Positions 39,605 to 47,702 of a stretch of DNA of 64,000 nt are shown one piece after another (positions within the stretch are counted from its first letter, which is position 1; the number at the start of each line of letters is the position of its first letter). The position numbers were made by a program, and so were the translations under genes. The notes under the pieces were generated by a model that saw only the letters and a list, made by a program, of their open reading frames with translations, ran no database searches and had not been told where the DNA came from. The stretch is from Streptomyces netropsis (GTDB taxonomy: Bacteria > Actinomycetota > Actinomycetes > Streptomycetales > Streptomycetaceae), in assembly GCF_014203545.1 (NCBI RefSeq), contig NZ_JACHJG010000002.1, positions 248,001-312,000 of the forward strand, given 5' to 3'.

Positions 39605-40935
39605 TGGGGACGATCACGGGGGAGCGCATGACATCGGCGATGACGCGTCGCGACAGGGTCCTGGCCGCCGTCACGGGAGTGTCGGCCGGCACGGCGGCGG
39701 GCGCCGCGGCCGTCGCCTACGGGGTGCATCCGATCGCCGCCCTGTCGACGGTCGCGGCGCCCGCGGTGGCGCTCTGGGCGCTCCTGTGCCGACCGCCGTC
39801 CAGGAGACGCCTGGCACCCCCGGTCGCGGTGGCGGCGGTGCTGTCACTGGTGAGCACCTTCGCCGTGACGCCGGATCGGGCGGACGGGGGCTGGGTCGCG
39901 TACGGGAACCTCGTCGAGGCGGGGGTGTTGGCGGCGCTGCTCGCCGTGGTGGTCCGCCGGTCGCCGGTGCGGCACGTGCTGCCGGCCGGGCTCGTGGTCG
40001 GGGCGGCCGTCTCGTTGTGGACCTGGCCGCTGCTGCCGTCCATGTCCTTCCTGGCGCGCGTCGGCGCGGCCGCGTTCTGGTCGCTGCCGGTGCTGGGGGC
40101 GGTCGTCGTCGGCGGCTATCCCCGGTGGGCCGAGCGCCGGGGGAGGGGCTGGGTGCGGGACGCGCGGCGGGCGCAGCAGCTCGAGATCGCCCGCGACCTC
40201 CACGACTTCATCGCCCATGACGTCAGCGGCATCGTGGCCCAGGCACAGGCGGCCAGGTTCGTCGCCGCCTCCGCCCCCGAGCAGGCCCTGCCCGCGCTCG
40301 AACGCATCGAGAAGGCGGGTCTCAACGCGCTGGAGTCGATGGACCGCATGGTCCGGATGCTCCACGACGACACCTGGACCGACGGGGCCACCCCGCACGG
40401 CGTCGACCCGCTGCCGGGCCCCGAGCAACTCCCGGGGCTGATCGAGAGGTTCTCGGCCGCGGACGGCACCCGGGCCCGTCTCGCCGTTGACCCGGGCGTG
40501 CCGGACACCCTCTCCCGCGACGTCGGCTCGACCGCGTACCGCGTCGTCGTGGAGGCGCTGACCAACGTCAGGCGGCACGCACCCCGGGCGGCCCGCGTCG
40601 ATGTCGTCCTCGCCGCCGTGGGAGAGGACGCCGTCGAGGTCAGGGTGAGCAACGACGCGGGGGGAAACGGGCAGAAGGGCCCCGCCACCCGCTGGGAGCG
40701 GGACGACCGGCACGGCGGACACGGCCTGCGGGGCCTGCGCGAACGGGTGCGGGTGGCCGGAGGGAGCCTGTCCGCCGGGCCGCGTGACGGCGGAGGCTGG
40801 CTCCTCGTGGCCGTCCTGCCCCGGACACCGGGACCGCCCCGGACACCGGGACCGCCCCGGACACCGGGACCGGTACCGGTCCCACCGGAGAGGGATCATG
40901 ACCGGTGTGACCATACGCATCCTGCTGGCCGATGA
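39604..40935 (+). CDS. Sensor histidine kinase (HisKA_3, NarX/DesK type)
   Basis: The product is 443 aa. About four or five transmembrane helices occupy residues ~20-170. A HisKA_3 dimerisation domain follows with ARDLHDFIAHDVSG (phospho-acceptor probably H200), and a HATPase_c domain ending GLRGLRERVRVAGGSLSAG. The last ~20 residues are three PRTPGP repeats from an 18-bp DNA repeat that overlaps the start of the response regulator gene (38-nt overlap). It probably phosphorylates that regulator. The signal is unknown. Confidence 0.9.
   Translation: MGTITGERMTSAMTRRDRVLAAVTGVSAGTAAGAAAVAYGVHPIAALSTVAAPAVALWALLCRPPSRRRLAPPVAVAAVLSLVSTFAVTPDRADGGWVAYGNLVEAGVLAALLAVVVRRSPVRHVLPAGLVVGAAVSLWTWPLLPSMSFLARVGAAAFWSLPVLGAVVVGGYPRWAERRGRGWVRDARRAQQLEIARDLHDFIAHDVSGIVAQAQAARFVAASAPEQALPALERIEKAGLNALESMDRMVRMLHDDTWTDGATPHGVDPLPGPEQLPGLIERFSAADGTRARLAVDPGVPDTLSRDVGSTAYRVVVEALTNVRRHAPRAARVDVVLAAVGEDAVEVRVSNDAGGNGQKGPATRWERDDRHGGHGLRGLRERVRVAGGSLSAGPRDGGGWLLVAVLPRTPGPPRTPGPPRTPGPVPVPPERDHDRCDHTHPAGR
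40821..40874 (+). repeat. 18-bp tandem repeat, 3 copies, at the kinase C-terminus
   Basis: CCGGACACCGGGACCGCC occurs at 40821 and 40839, and with two changes at 40857. It encodes PRTPGP repeats and ends 24 nt before the response-regulator start. Copy-number changes would keep the kinase frame. Confidence 0.85.
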
Positions 40936-41605
40936 CCACAGCGACGTCCGCAGCGGTTTCCGCCTCGTGCTCGACTCACAGCCGGACATGTCGGTCGTCG
41001 GCGAGGCCGCCGACGGTGCCACCGCCCTGGACCTCGCCCGTCGGCTCGAACCCGACGTCGTGCTGGCGGACATCCGCATGCCCCGCCTCGACGGCCTGGA
41101 ACTCACGCGCCTGCTCACGGGCCCCGAAGCCGCACGACCGACGAGGGTCGTGGTCGTCACGACCTTCGACCACGACGAGTACGTGCACACGGCGCTGCGC
41201 AACGGTGCCTGCGGCTTCCTGCTGAAGCGCTCCGGCCCGGCCCTGCTGATCGAGGGAGTCCGGGCCGCCATGGCCGGTGACGCGCTCATCAGCCCCCAGA
41301 TCACCGTGCGCCTCCTCGACCGGCTGTCCCCACCGCCCCTCTCCCCGGCCTCCCCGGCCTCCCCGGCCTCGGCGGCACCGATTGCCCCCACCGGCCCGAC
41401 TGCCGTGCTCACCGACCGGGAACAGGACATCGCCCGTCTCGTCGCCCGGGGCCTGACCAACGCCGAGATCGGCGCCGAACTCTTCATCGCCCCCGGCACG
41501 GCCAAGACCCACGTCGCCAACATCCAGGCCAAATTGAAGGTCCGGAACCGGGTGGGCATCGCCGCCTGGGCCTGGGAGACGAACCTCGTCGAACCACGGG
41601 TGTAG
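40898..41605 (+). CDS. NarL/FixJ-family response regulator
   Basis: The product is 235 aa. The receiver domain has D12/D13 (LADDHSD) and phospho-acceptor D58 (VVLADIRMPRLDG). A Pro/Ala/Ser linker encoded by 9-bp repeats (SPASPASPAS) follows. A LuxR-type HTH (LTDREQDIARLVARGLTNAE) completes the protein. GGAGAGGG precedes the ATG at 40898, inside the kinase gene. It partners with the overlapping kinase. Likely targets include the divergent secreted-protein promoter with its paired palindromes. Confidence 0.94.
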   Translation: MTGVTIRILLADDHSDVRSGFRLVLDSQPDMSVVGEAADGATALDLARRLEPDVVLADIRMPRLDGLELTRLLTGPEAARPTRVVVVTTFDHDEYVHTALRNGACGFLLKRSGPALLIEGVRAAMAGDALISPQITVRLLDRLSPPPLSPASPASPASAAPIAPTGPTAVLTDREQDIARLVARGLTNAEIGAELFIAPGTAKTHVANIQAKLKVRNRVGIAAWAWETNLVEPRV

Positions 41606-41796
41606 AGGAAGGGCACCGACGTCACAGCAGTGCGCGGGAGCCCCGGCCGGGCGGGCGCCCGGGGAAGGGGCGGCGAAGGAGGCGGGGGCCGCGAACGCCG
41701 GGAGCCGTCCTTCCGCCTACAACCCGCGCGGACCGGCCGCCATACTGGAGGGGCCGGGGGCGGCACAGCGAATTCGACGGGGGCGGCGGCACACCG

Positions 41797-44097
41797 ATGG
41801 CGGACACCAGGCTGATCCAGGGCCGGTACCAGCTGCTCGACCTGATCGGGCGGGGCGGGATGGGCGAGGTCTGGCGGGCCCGCGACGAGTCGCTCGGCCG
41901 TCACGTGGCCGTCAAGTGCCTCAAGCCCATGGGGCCCCACCACGAGCAGTCCTATCTGCGCGTGCTGCGCGAGCGGTTCCGGCGCGAGGCGCGGGTCGCG
42001 GCCGCGCTCCAGCACCGCGGCATCACCGTCGTCCACGACTTCGGCGAGTCCGAGGGCGTGCTGTACCTGGTCATGGAGCTGCTCGACGGCCACAACCTCA
42101 GCCAGCTCCTGGAGGACAACCGGCAGCGCCCCCTGCCCGTGCCCGAGGTCGTCGACATCGCCGAGCAGGTCGGCGCCGCCCTCGCCTACACCCACCGGCA
42201 GAGCGTCGTGCACCGCGACCTCAAGCCCGCCAACATCATGCGCGTCGCCGACGGCACCGTGAAGATCTGCGACTTCGGCATCGCGCGCCTCGGCCACGAC
42301 ATCGGATTCACCAGCCGGCTCACCGGCACCGGCATCGCCATGGGCACCCCGCACTACATGTCGCCCGAGCAGATCGGCGGCGGCAACGTCGATCACCGCA
42401 GCGACCTGTACTCGCTGGGCTGCGTCCTCTACGAGATCGCCACCGGTGCCCCGCCCTTCGACATGGACGACGCCTGGGGCGTCCTCGTCGGCCACCGCGA
42501 CACACAGCCCGAGCCGCTCCGCGAGCGGCGCCCCGAACTGCCCGAGGACTTCGAGCGGATCGTCCTGGACCTGCTCGCCAAGGAGCCCGAGGACCGGCCG
42601 GACGACGCCGGCGAGCTCGTCCGGCGGATCGCGCGGCTGCGCGCGGCGGGCCGGCTCGGCGGGGTGCGCGGGGACGGCTCCGCGCCGCACCGGACGCTGC
42701 CCGAGGGCAGGGCCCGGCCGGTCCGGGCGTCCGTACGGCTGCCCGAGCCGCCCCGGCTGCCCGGCTGGGCGAGGAACATGACCACCGGTTCCAAGGCGGC
42801 CGGCACCGGCCCCCTCCAGCCCCCGCCGCCGCACCCGGCCGTCGCCCTCACCGGTTCCTGGACGGGGGCGTGGAACGGCGTCACCGACCCCCGCCGCCCG
42901 ACCCCTTCCGCCACCGGGACCGAACGTCCGCCGCCGCCCCCCGAGGTCCTCGCCGAGCTGGCGAGCCGGCACAGCGCCGGGCTGAGCCTGGCCCGCCTCG
43001 GCCGCTGGGACGAGGCCGGCAAGGTGCACCGCGGCGTGGCCGCCGAGCGCGAGCACGTCCTCGGGCCGGACCACCCCGACACCCTCGCCAGCCGGTACGA
43101 GGTCGCCTTCACCCTCAGCCGGCTGGGCCGCCCCGCCGACGCGCTGCGCGAATACGCCCAGGCCGCGGACGGCCGGGAGCGGGTGCTCGGCCCCGACCAC
43201 CCCGACACCCTCGCCGCCCGCCAGGAGACCGCGTACGTCCTCGGGCAGCTCGGCCGCCACTTCGAGGCCCATCAGGTCTACGCCGATGTGCTCGCCGACC
43301 GGGAGCGCACCATGGGCGCCGACCACCCGGACACGCTGCGCTGCCGCCACAACCTCGCCTACAACCTCAGCAGACTCGGGCGGCTGGAGGACTCGTACCG
43401 CATGGCCCGGGACGTGGCCGCGGCGCGCGCCCGCGTCCTGGGCGCCGACCACCCCGACACGCTCGTCACCCGCTACGAGGTCGGCTACGCGCTGGGTCAG
43501 CTGGGCCGCTGGGCCGAGGCGCTGCACACCTACCACGAGGTGGCGGCCGCCCGCGTCCGGGCGCTGGGGGCCGACCACCCCGACACCCTCGCCGCCCGCT
43601 ACGAGGCCGGTATCTGCCTGGGCCGGCTCGGCCGCAGCGCGGAGGCCCTGGAGCTGTACCGCGATCTCGTGGAGGTCCGCACCCGCGCGCAGGGGCCGGA
43701 CCACCCCGACACCCTGCGCGCCCGGCACGGCCTCGGCGTCAACCTCGGCCGGCTCGGCCGCTGGGAGGAGGCCCTCGCCGAGTCGCGCGACGTCTGCGCG
43801 ATCCGTGTCCGGGTCCTCGGCCCGGACCACCCCGACACCCTCGTCAGCCGCCGCGAGGTCGCGGTCGGGCTCGGCTGGCTCGGCCGCTGGACCGACGCGC
43901 TCGCCGTCTACCGCGATGTCGCCCAGGCCCGTCAGCGGGTCCTGGGCGCCGACCACCCCGACGCCCTGGCCAGCCGCAACGACGAGGCCCACTGCCTGGA
44001 GCAGCTGGGCCGCTCCGCCGAGGCCCACGAGCTGTACCGCCAGGTCGCGGCGCTGCGCCAGACCCGCTCCCCGCACGCGGTCCACCACCCGCGGTGA
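41797..44097 (+). CDS. Ser/Thr protein kinase with eight C-terminal TPR-like repeats
   Basis: The product is 766 aa. The kinase domain (~10-280) is complete: GRGGMGEVWRA glycine loop, K40 in HVAVKCL, HRDLKPANI, DFGIARLG and GTPHYMSPEQI. A Pro-rich linker (~295-390) follows. There is no transmembrane helix or PASTA domain. The C-terminal half has eight 42-residue TPR-like units, each with a GxDHPDTL motif, as in kinesin-light-chain-type TPR proteins. The protein is cytosolic and the repeats presumably bind protein substrates or partners. It ends 104 nt before the nitronate-monooxygenase-family gene but has no evident functional link to it. Confidence 0.93.
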   Translation: MADTRLIQGRYQLLDLIGRGGMGEVWRARDESLGRHVAVKCLKPMGPHHEQSYLRVLRERFRREARVAAALQHRGITVVHDFGESEGVLYLVMELLDGHNLSQLLEDNRQRPLPVPEVVDIAEQVGAALAYTHRQSVVHRDLKPANIMRVADGTVKICDFGIARLGHDIGFTSRLTGTGIAMGTPHYMSPEQIGGGNVDHRSDLYSLGCVLYEIATGAPPFDMDDAWGVLVGHRDTQPEPLRERRPELPEDFERIVLDLLAKEPEDRPDDAGELVRRIARLRAAGRLGGVRGDGSAPHRTLPEGRARPVRASVRLPEPPRLPGWARNMTTGSKAAGTGPLQPPPPHPAVALTGSWTGAWNGVTDPRRPTPSATGTERPPPPPEVLAELASRHSAGLSLARLGRWDEAGKVHRGVAAEREHVLGPDHPDTLASRYEVAFTLSRLGRPADALREYAQAADGRERVLGPDHPDTLAARQETAYVLGQLGRHFEAHQVYADVLADRERTMGADHPDTLRCRHNLAYNLSRLGRLEDSYRMARDVAAARARVLGADHPDTLVTRYEVGYALGQLGRWAEALHTYHEVAAARVRALGADHPDTLAARYEAGICLGRLGRSAEALELYRDLVEVRTRAQGPDHPDTLRARHGLGVNLGRLGRWEEALAESRDVCAIRVRVLGPDHPDTLVSRREVAVGLGWLGRWTDALAVYRDVAQARQRVLGADHPDALASRNDEAHCLEQLGRSAEAHELYRQVAALRQTRSPHAVHHPR
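43060..43976 (+). repeat. 126-bp repeat encoding TPR units, 8 copies
   Basis: The DHPD codons recur every 126 bp (around 43069, 43195, 43321, 43447, 43573, 43699, 43825, 43951). DNA identity between units is high around the GACCACCCCGACACC core, so copy number could vary by recombination without breaking frame. Confidence 0.85.
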
Positions 44098-44140
44098 CAC
44101 CCACCGGGCGCCGTGCGCGACAGGCCCCGGACCACCACGA

Positions 44141-44157
44141 TCTGACGCAGCATCAGA
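44141..44157. promoter_or_regulatory. Palindrome TCTGACGCAGCATCAGA, probable TetR-type operator
   Basis: A 17-bp near-perfect palindrome (TCTGA arms, GC-A-GC centre) lies 44 nt upstream of the nitronate-monooxygenase-family gene. A closely related palindrome lies at 55780-55796 before the crotonase and ligase genes, suggesting one regulator for both operons. Confidence 0.55.
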
Positions 44158-44200
44158 AACGCTCTTCCCTCGCCCGGCCCGTTGCGGCATCCTGCCGCCC

Positions 44201-45322
44201 ATGCAGACGGAGTTGAGCCAGCAGCTGGGAATCGAGCACGCCGTCTTCGGCTTCACGCCCTTCCCCGCGGTCGCCGCGGCCATCTCCCGGGCCGGGGGCC
44301 TCGGCGTGCTCGGCGCGGTGCGCTACAGCACCCCCGACGACCTCGCCCGGGACCTCGACTGGATGCAGGCGCACACTGACGGCACACCGTACGGGCTCGA
44401 CGTCGTCATGCCCGCCAAGAAGGTCGAGGGCGTGACCGAGGCCGACGTCGAGGCGATGATCCCGGCCGGGCACCGCCGGTTCGTCGCGGAGACCCTCGCC
44501 CGGTACGGCGTGCCCGAACTCCCCGACGGCGAGGCCTCGGGCTGGCGCATCACCGGATGGATGGAAGAGGTCGCCCGCTCCCAGCTCGACGTCGCCTTCG
44601 ACTACCCCGTCAAGCTGCTCGCCAGCGCCCTCGGCCCGCCGCCCGCCGACGTCGTCCGGCGCGCCCACGACCACGGCATGCTCGTCGCCGCGCTGGCCGG
44701 CAGCGCCCGGCACGCCGCGCACCACGTCGCCGCCGGCATCGACGTCGTCGTCGCCCAGGGCTACGAGGCCGGCGGTCACACCGGCGAGATCGCCACCATG
44801 GTGCTGACGCCCGAACTCGTCCGGGCCGTCGCCCCGCTGCCCGTCCTGGCCGCCGGCGGCATCGGCTCCGGAGAGCAGATCGCCGCCGGACTCGCGCTCG
44901 GCGCGCAGGGCGTCTGGCTCGGCTCGATCTGGCTCACCACCGAGGAGGCCGAGCTGAACTCCCCGGCCCTGACCGCCAAACTCCTCGCCGCCGGCTCCGG
45001 CGACACCGTCCGTTCCCGCGCCCTGACCGGCAAACCCGCCCGCCAGCTGCGCACCGCGTGGACCGACGCCTGGGACGACCCGGCGGGCCCCGGCACGCTG
45101 CCCATGCCGCTCCAGGGGCTGCTGGTCGCCGAGGCCGTCTCCCGCGTGCAGCGGTACGAGGCCGAGCCGCTGCTGGGCACACCGGTCGGCCAGATCGTCG
45201 GCCGGATGACCTCACGGCGCAGCGTCCAAGCCGTCTTCGACGACCTGACGACGGGCTTCGAGCGCGCCCTCGACCGCCTCGAGCGCATCGCCGGACGCGC
45301 CGCCACGGGCACGGACACCTGA
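44201..45322 (+). CDS. Nitronate monooxygenase family flavoprotein (IpdC-like candidate)
   Basis: The product is 373 aa, TIM-barrel FMN enzyme. Family features include AISRAGGLGVLGAVRY near the N-terminus, the catalytic-His motif YEAGGHTG and the FMN-phosphate loops LAAGGIGSGEQIAAGLALGA and VWLGSIWLTTEEAE (in part). In mycobacteria a member of this family, IpdC, acts in sterol C/D-ring degradation as a CoA-thioester reductase, and the CoA-ligase neighbours fit such a role better than nitronate oxidation. No ribosome-binding site is visible before the ATG at 44201. It is followed after 14 nt by an AMP-dependent ligase. Confidence 0.88.
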   Translation: MQTELSQQLGIEHAVFGFTPFPAVAAAISRAGGLGVLGAVRYSTPDDLARDLDWMQAHTDGTPYGLDVVMPAKKVEGVTEADVEAMIPAGHRRFVAETLARYGVPELPDGEASGWRITGWMEEVARSQLDVAFDYPVKLLASALGPPPADVVRRAHDHGMLVAALAGSARHAAHHVAAGIDVVVAQGYEAGGHTGEIATMVLTPELVRAVAPLPVLAAGGIGSGEQIAAGLALGAQGVWLGSIWLTTEEAELNSPALTAKLLAAGSGDTVRSRALTGKPARQLRTAWTDAWDDPAGPGTLPMPLQGLLVAEAVSRVQRYEAEPLLGTPVGQIVGRMTSRRSVQAVFDDLTTGFERALDRLERIAGRAATGTDT

Positions 45323-45336
45323 GGAGGAGCACCGCC

Positions 45337-46896
45337 ATGGCAGACACCCTCCAACACCCCAACGGCTTCTGGGCGCAGGCCGCCGCGGACCCCGGCCGGT
45401 ACGTGCTCGTCGCACCGGACGGCCGGGAGTGGACCGCGGGCGCCCTGCACGCCGCCGCCAACCGGCTCGTGCACGGGCTGCGCGCCGCCGGGCTCCGGCC
45501 GGGCGCCGCCTTCGCCGTCGTCCTGCCCAACGGCGTCGAGCTCCTCACCGCCTACCTCGCCGCCGCCCAGGCCGGGTTCTACCTCGTCCCCGTCAACCAC
45601 CACCTCGTCGGCCCGGAGATCGCCTGGATCGTCGCCGACTCCGGCGCCGAGGTCCTCATCGCGCACGAGCGGTTCGCCGCCGCCGCGACGGCCGCGGCCG
45701 ACGAGGCCGCCACCCCCGCCGACCGCCGCTACGCCGTCGGCGACATCACCGGCTTCCGCCCGTACACCGCCCTCCTCGACGGACAGCCCGCCACCCCGCC
45801 CGCCGACCGCACCCTCGGCTGGGTCATGAACTACACCTCCGGCACCACCGGCCGCCCCCGCGGCATCCGCCGCCCGCTGCCCGGCCGGCCGCCCGAGGAG
45901 TCCCACCTCGGCGGATTCCTCGGCATCTTCGGAATCAAGCCGTTCGACGGCAACACCCACCTCGTCTGCTCACCGCTCTACCACACGGCCGTCCTCCAAT
46001 TCGCCGCCGCGTCCCTGCACATCGGGCACCGGCTGGTGCTGATGGACAAGTGGACGCCCGAGGAGATGCTGCGCCTCGTCGACGGCTACGGCTGCACGCA
46101 CACCCATATGGTCCCCACCCAGTTCCAGCGGCTGCTGGCGCTGGAGGAGCGGGTCAGGGCCGCGTACGACGTGTCGTCCATGCGGCACGCCGTCCACGGC
46201 GCGGCCCCCTGCCCCGACCACGTCAAACGGGCGATGATCGACTGGTGGGGGAACTGCGTCGAGGAGTACTACGCGGCGAGCGAGGGCGGCGGCGCCTTCG
46301 CCACCGCCGAGGACTGGCTGAAGAAGCCCGGCACGGTCGGCAGGGCCTGGCCCATCAGCGAACTCGCCGTCTTCGACGACGACGGCAACCGGCTGCCCGC
46401 GGGCGAACCCGGCACCGTCTACATGCGGATGACCACCGGCGGCTTCGCGTACCACAAGGACGAGGGCAAGACGGCGAAGAACCGCATCGGTGACTTCTTC
46501 ACCGTCGGCGACATCGGCCACCTCGACGAGGAGGGGTATCTGTTCCTCCGCGACCGCAAGATCGACATGATCATCTCGGGTGGCGTCAACATCTACCCCG
46601 CCGAGATCGAATCCGTCCTGCTGGCCCATCCCGCCGTCGTCGACGCCGCCGTCTTCGGGATCCCGCACGAGGAGTGGGGCGAGGAGGTCAAGGCCGTCGT
46701 GGAGCCCGCCGGTGGCCGGGCGCCGGACGCGGCGCTCGCCGCGGAGATCCTCGCCCACTGCGAGCACCGGCTCGCGGGCTACAAACGCCCCAGGTCCCTC
46801 GACTTCATCGCCGCCATGCCCCGCGACCCCAACGGCAAGCTCTACAAAAGGCGCCTTCGCGCGCCGTACTGGGAAGGCCGGGAGCGCCCGGTCTGA
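45337..46896 (+). CDS. AMP-dependent acyl-CoA synthetase
   Basis: The product is 519 aa, ANL superfamily. P-loop-like motif MNYTSGTTGRPRGI, VHGAAPCP, the YAASEGG adenylate motif, GDIGHLDEEGYLFLRDR and the C-terminal catalytic Lys region (DPNGKLYKRRLR) are intact. GAGGAGGAG precedes the ATG. It is co-transcribed with the nitronate-monooxygenase-family gene. Related Streptomyces and mycobacterial ligases activate branched or polycyclic carboxylic acids; the actual substrate cannot be read from sequence. Confidence 0.93.
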   Translation: MADTLQHPNGFWAQAAADPGRYVLVAPDGREWTAGALHAAANRLVHGLRAAGLRPGAAFAVVLPNGVELLTAYLAAAQAGFYLVPVNHHLVGPEIAWIVADSGAEVLIAHERFAAAATAAADEAATPADRRYAVGDITGFRPYTALLDGQPATPPADRTLGWVMNYTSGTTGRPRGIRRPLPGRPPEESHLGGFLGIFGIKPFDGNTHLVCSPLYHTAVLQFAAASLHIGHRLVLMDKWTPEEMLRLVDGYGCTHTHMVPTQFQRLLALEERVRAAYDVSSMRHAVHGAAPCPDHVKRAMIDWWGNCVEEYYAASEGGGAFATAEDWLKKPGTVGRAWPISELAVFDDDGNRLPAGEPGTVYMRMTTGGFAYHKDEGKTAKNRIGDFFTVGDIGHLDEEGYLFLRDRKIDMIISGGVNIYPAEIESVLLAHPAVVDAAVFGIPHEEWGEEVKAVVEPAGGRAPDAALAAEILAHCEHRLAGYKRPRSLDFIAAMPRDPNGKLYKRRLRAPYWEGRERPV

Positions 46897-47034
46897 ACCG
46901 CACGATCCCGCCCGGCACAGCCGGACCCGGCCCCTCACGCACCATTCCCGGCCGCCTTGGCCCCGGAGGTTCCGCTCTCCTCCCCGGCTCGCTAGACATG
47001 TCCGCTGTCAGCCCATCAACAGGAGGAAAACACT

Positions 47035-47634
47035 GTGAACGGCTTCGTCACCAAGAGCGGAAAAGCCTTGCTCGCCCTGTCCGTCACCGCCGTACTCGGC
47101 GCGGCGGGCATGGGCACCGCCCACGCAGGCCCGGCCGCCACGGACACCGGGCGCGGCCAGTCCTCGGCGGGTGCGCCGCGCACGGCCGCCGAAGCGGTGA
47201 GAGCCGAACTGGGAAAGCGGGCGGCGGCCGGACCGGACGCCCGCATCGTGTGCTACCGCGCCCATGTCGCGGGCATCGGCTGGCAGCCGGTCGTCTGTGA
47301 CGGCGGCGTCGCGGGGACCACGGGCCAGAGCAGAGCCATCGAGGCCCTGGAGGTGGCCACCGGCAACGTCGGCGGCCTGTGCCTCAACGCCCATCTGCAA
47401 GGCATCGGCTGGCAGGGCACCCGCTGCGGCGCGGACTACACCAACGTCGTCGTGGGCACCACGGGCCAGTCCCGCCGGATGGAAGCGCTCTCGGTCGGCG
47501 TCAACTCCGGCTCCGTGGCGGCCCAGGCGCACATACAGAACCTCGGCTGGCTGGGGTCCGTGCGCGGCAACCCCGTCACCGTGGGCACCACCGGCCGCTC
47601 GCTGCGGCTGGAAGCGGTCCAGATCTGGGTCTGA
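47035..47634 (+). CDS. Secreted ChW-repeat (hydrophobic W) protein
   Basis: The product is 199 aa. AGGAGG precedes the GTG at 47035. A signal peptide ending AHAG (~31) is followed by a short Ala-rich linker. Three ChW-type repeats follow at ~71-107, ~113-153 and ~160-199, each with the pattern AHxxxxGW...GTTGQS...EAL. Four Cys (two in the first repeat, two in the second) may form disulfides. ChW repeats are thought to mediate surface or carbohydrate binding. It stands alone, with a terminator hairpin after it. Confidence 0.85.
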   Translation: MNGFVTKSGKALLALSVTAVLGAAGMGTAHAGPAATDTGRGQSSAGAPRTAAEAVRAELGKRAAAGPDARIVCYRAHVAGIGWQPVVCDGGVAGTTGQSRAIEALEVATGNVGGLCLNAHLQGIGWQGTRCGADYTNVVVGTTGQSRRMEALSVGVNSGSVAAQAHIQNLGWLGSVRGNPVTVGTTGRSLRLEAVQIWV

Positions 47635-47654
47635 CCCACGCCGGGACCGGCGAA

Positions 47655-47686
47655 GGGCGCACCGCGCGATGCCGCGCGGTGCGCCC
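47655..47686. terminator. 14-bp perfect hairpin between convergent ChW and acylase genes
   Basis: GGGCGCACCGCGCG (47655-47668) pairs with 47673-47686 around ATGC, 21 nt after the ChW gene stop and 17 nt before the end of the acylase gene on the other strand. Confidence 0.8.
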
Positions 47687-47702
47687 CGCATGCCGGAGCG
47701 GG

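Noticed and set aside
39844-44283. 1479-aa open frame on the minus strand across the kinase genes
   Set aside because: It spans three convincing + strand genes and intergenic DNA, with Val/Gly/Asp-rich repeats mirroring the TPR repeats. It is a shadow frame.
44201-45322. Calling the flavoprotein a true nitronate monooxygenase
   Set aside because: Context is CoA-thioester catabolism; family membership is clear but nitronate oxidation is not supported, so only the family name is used.
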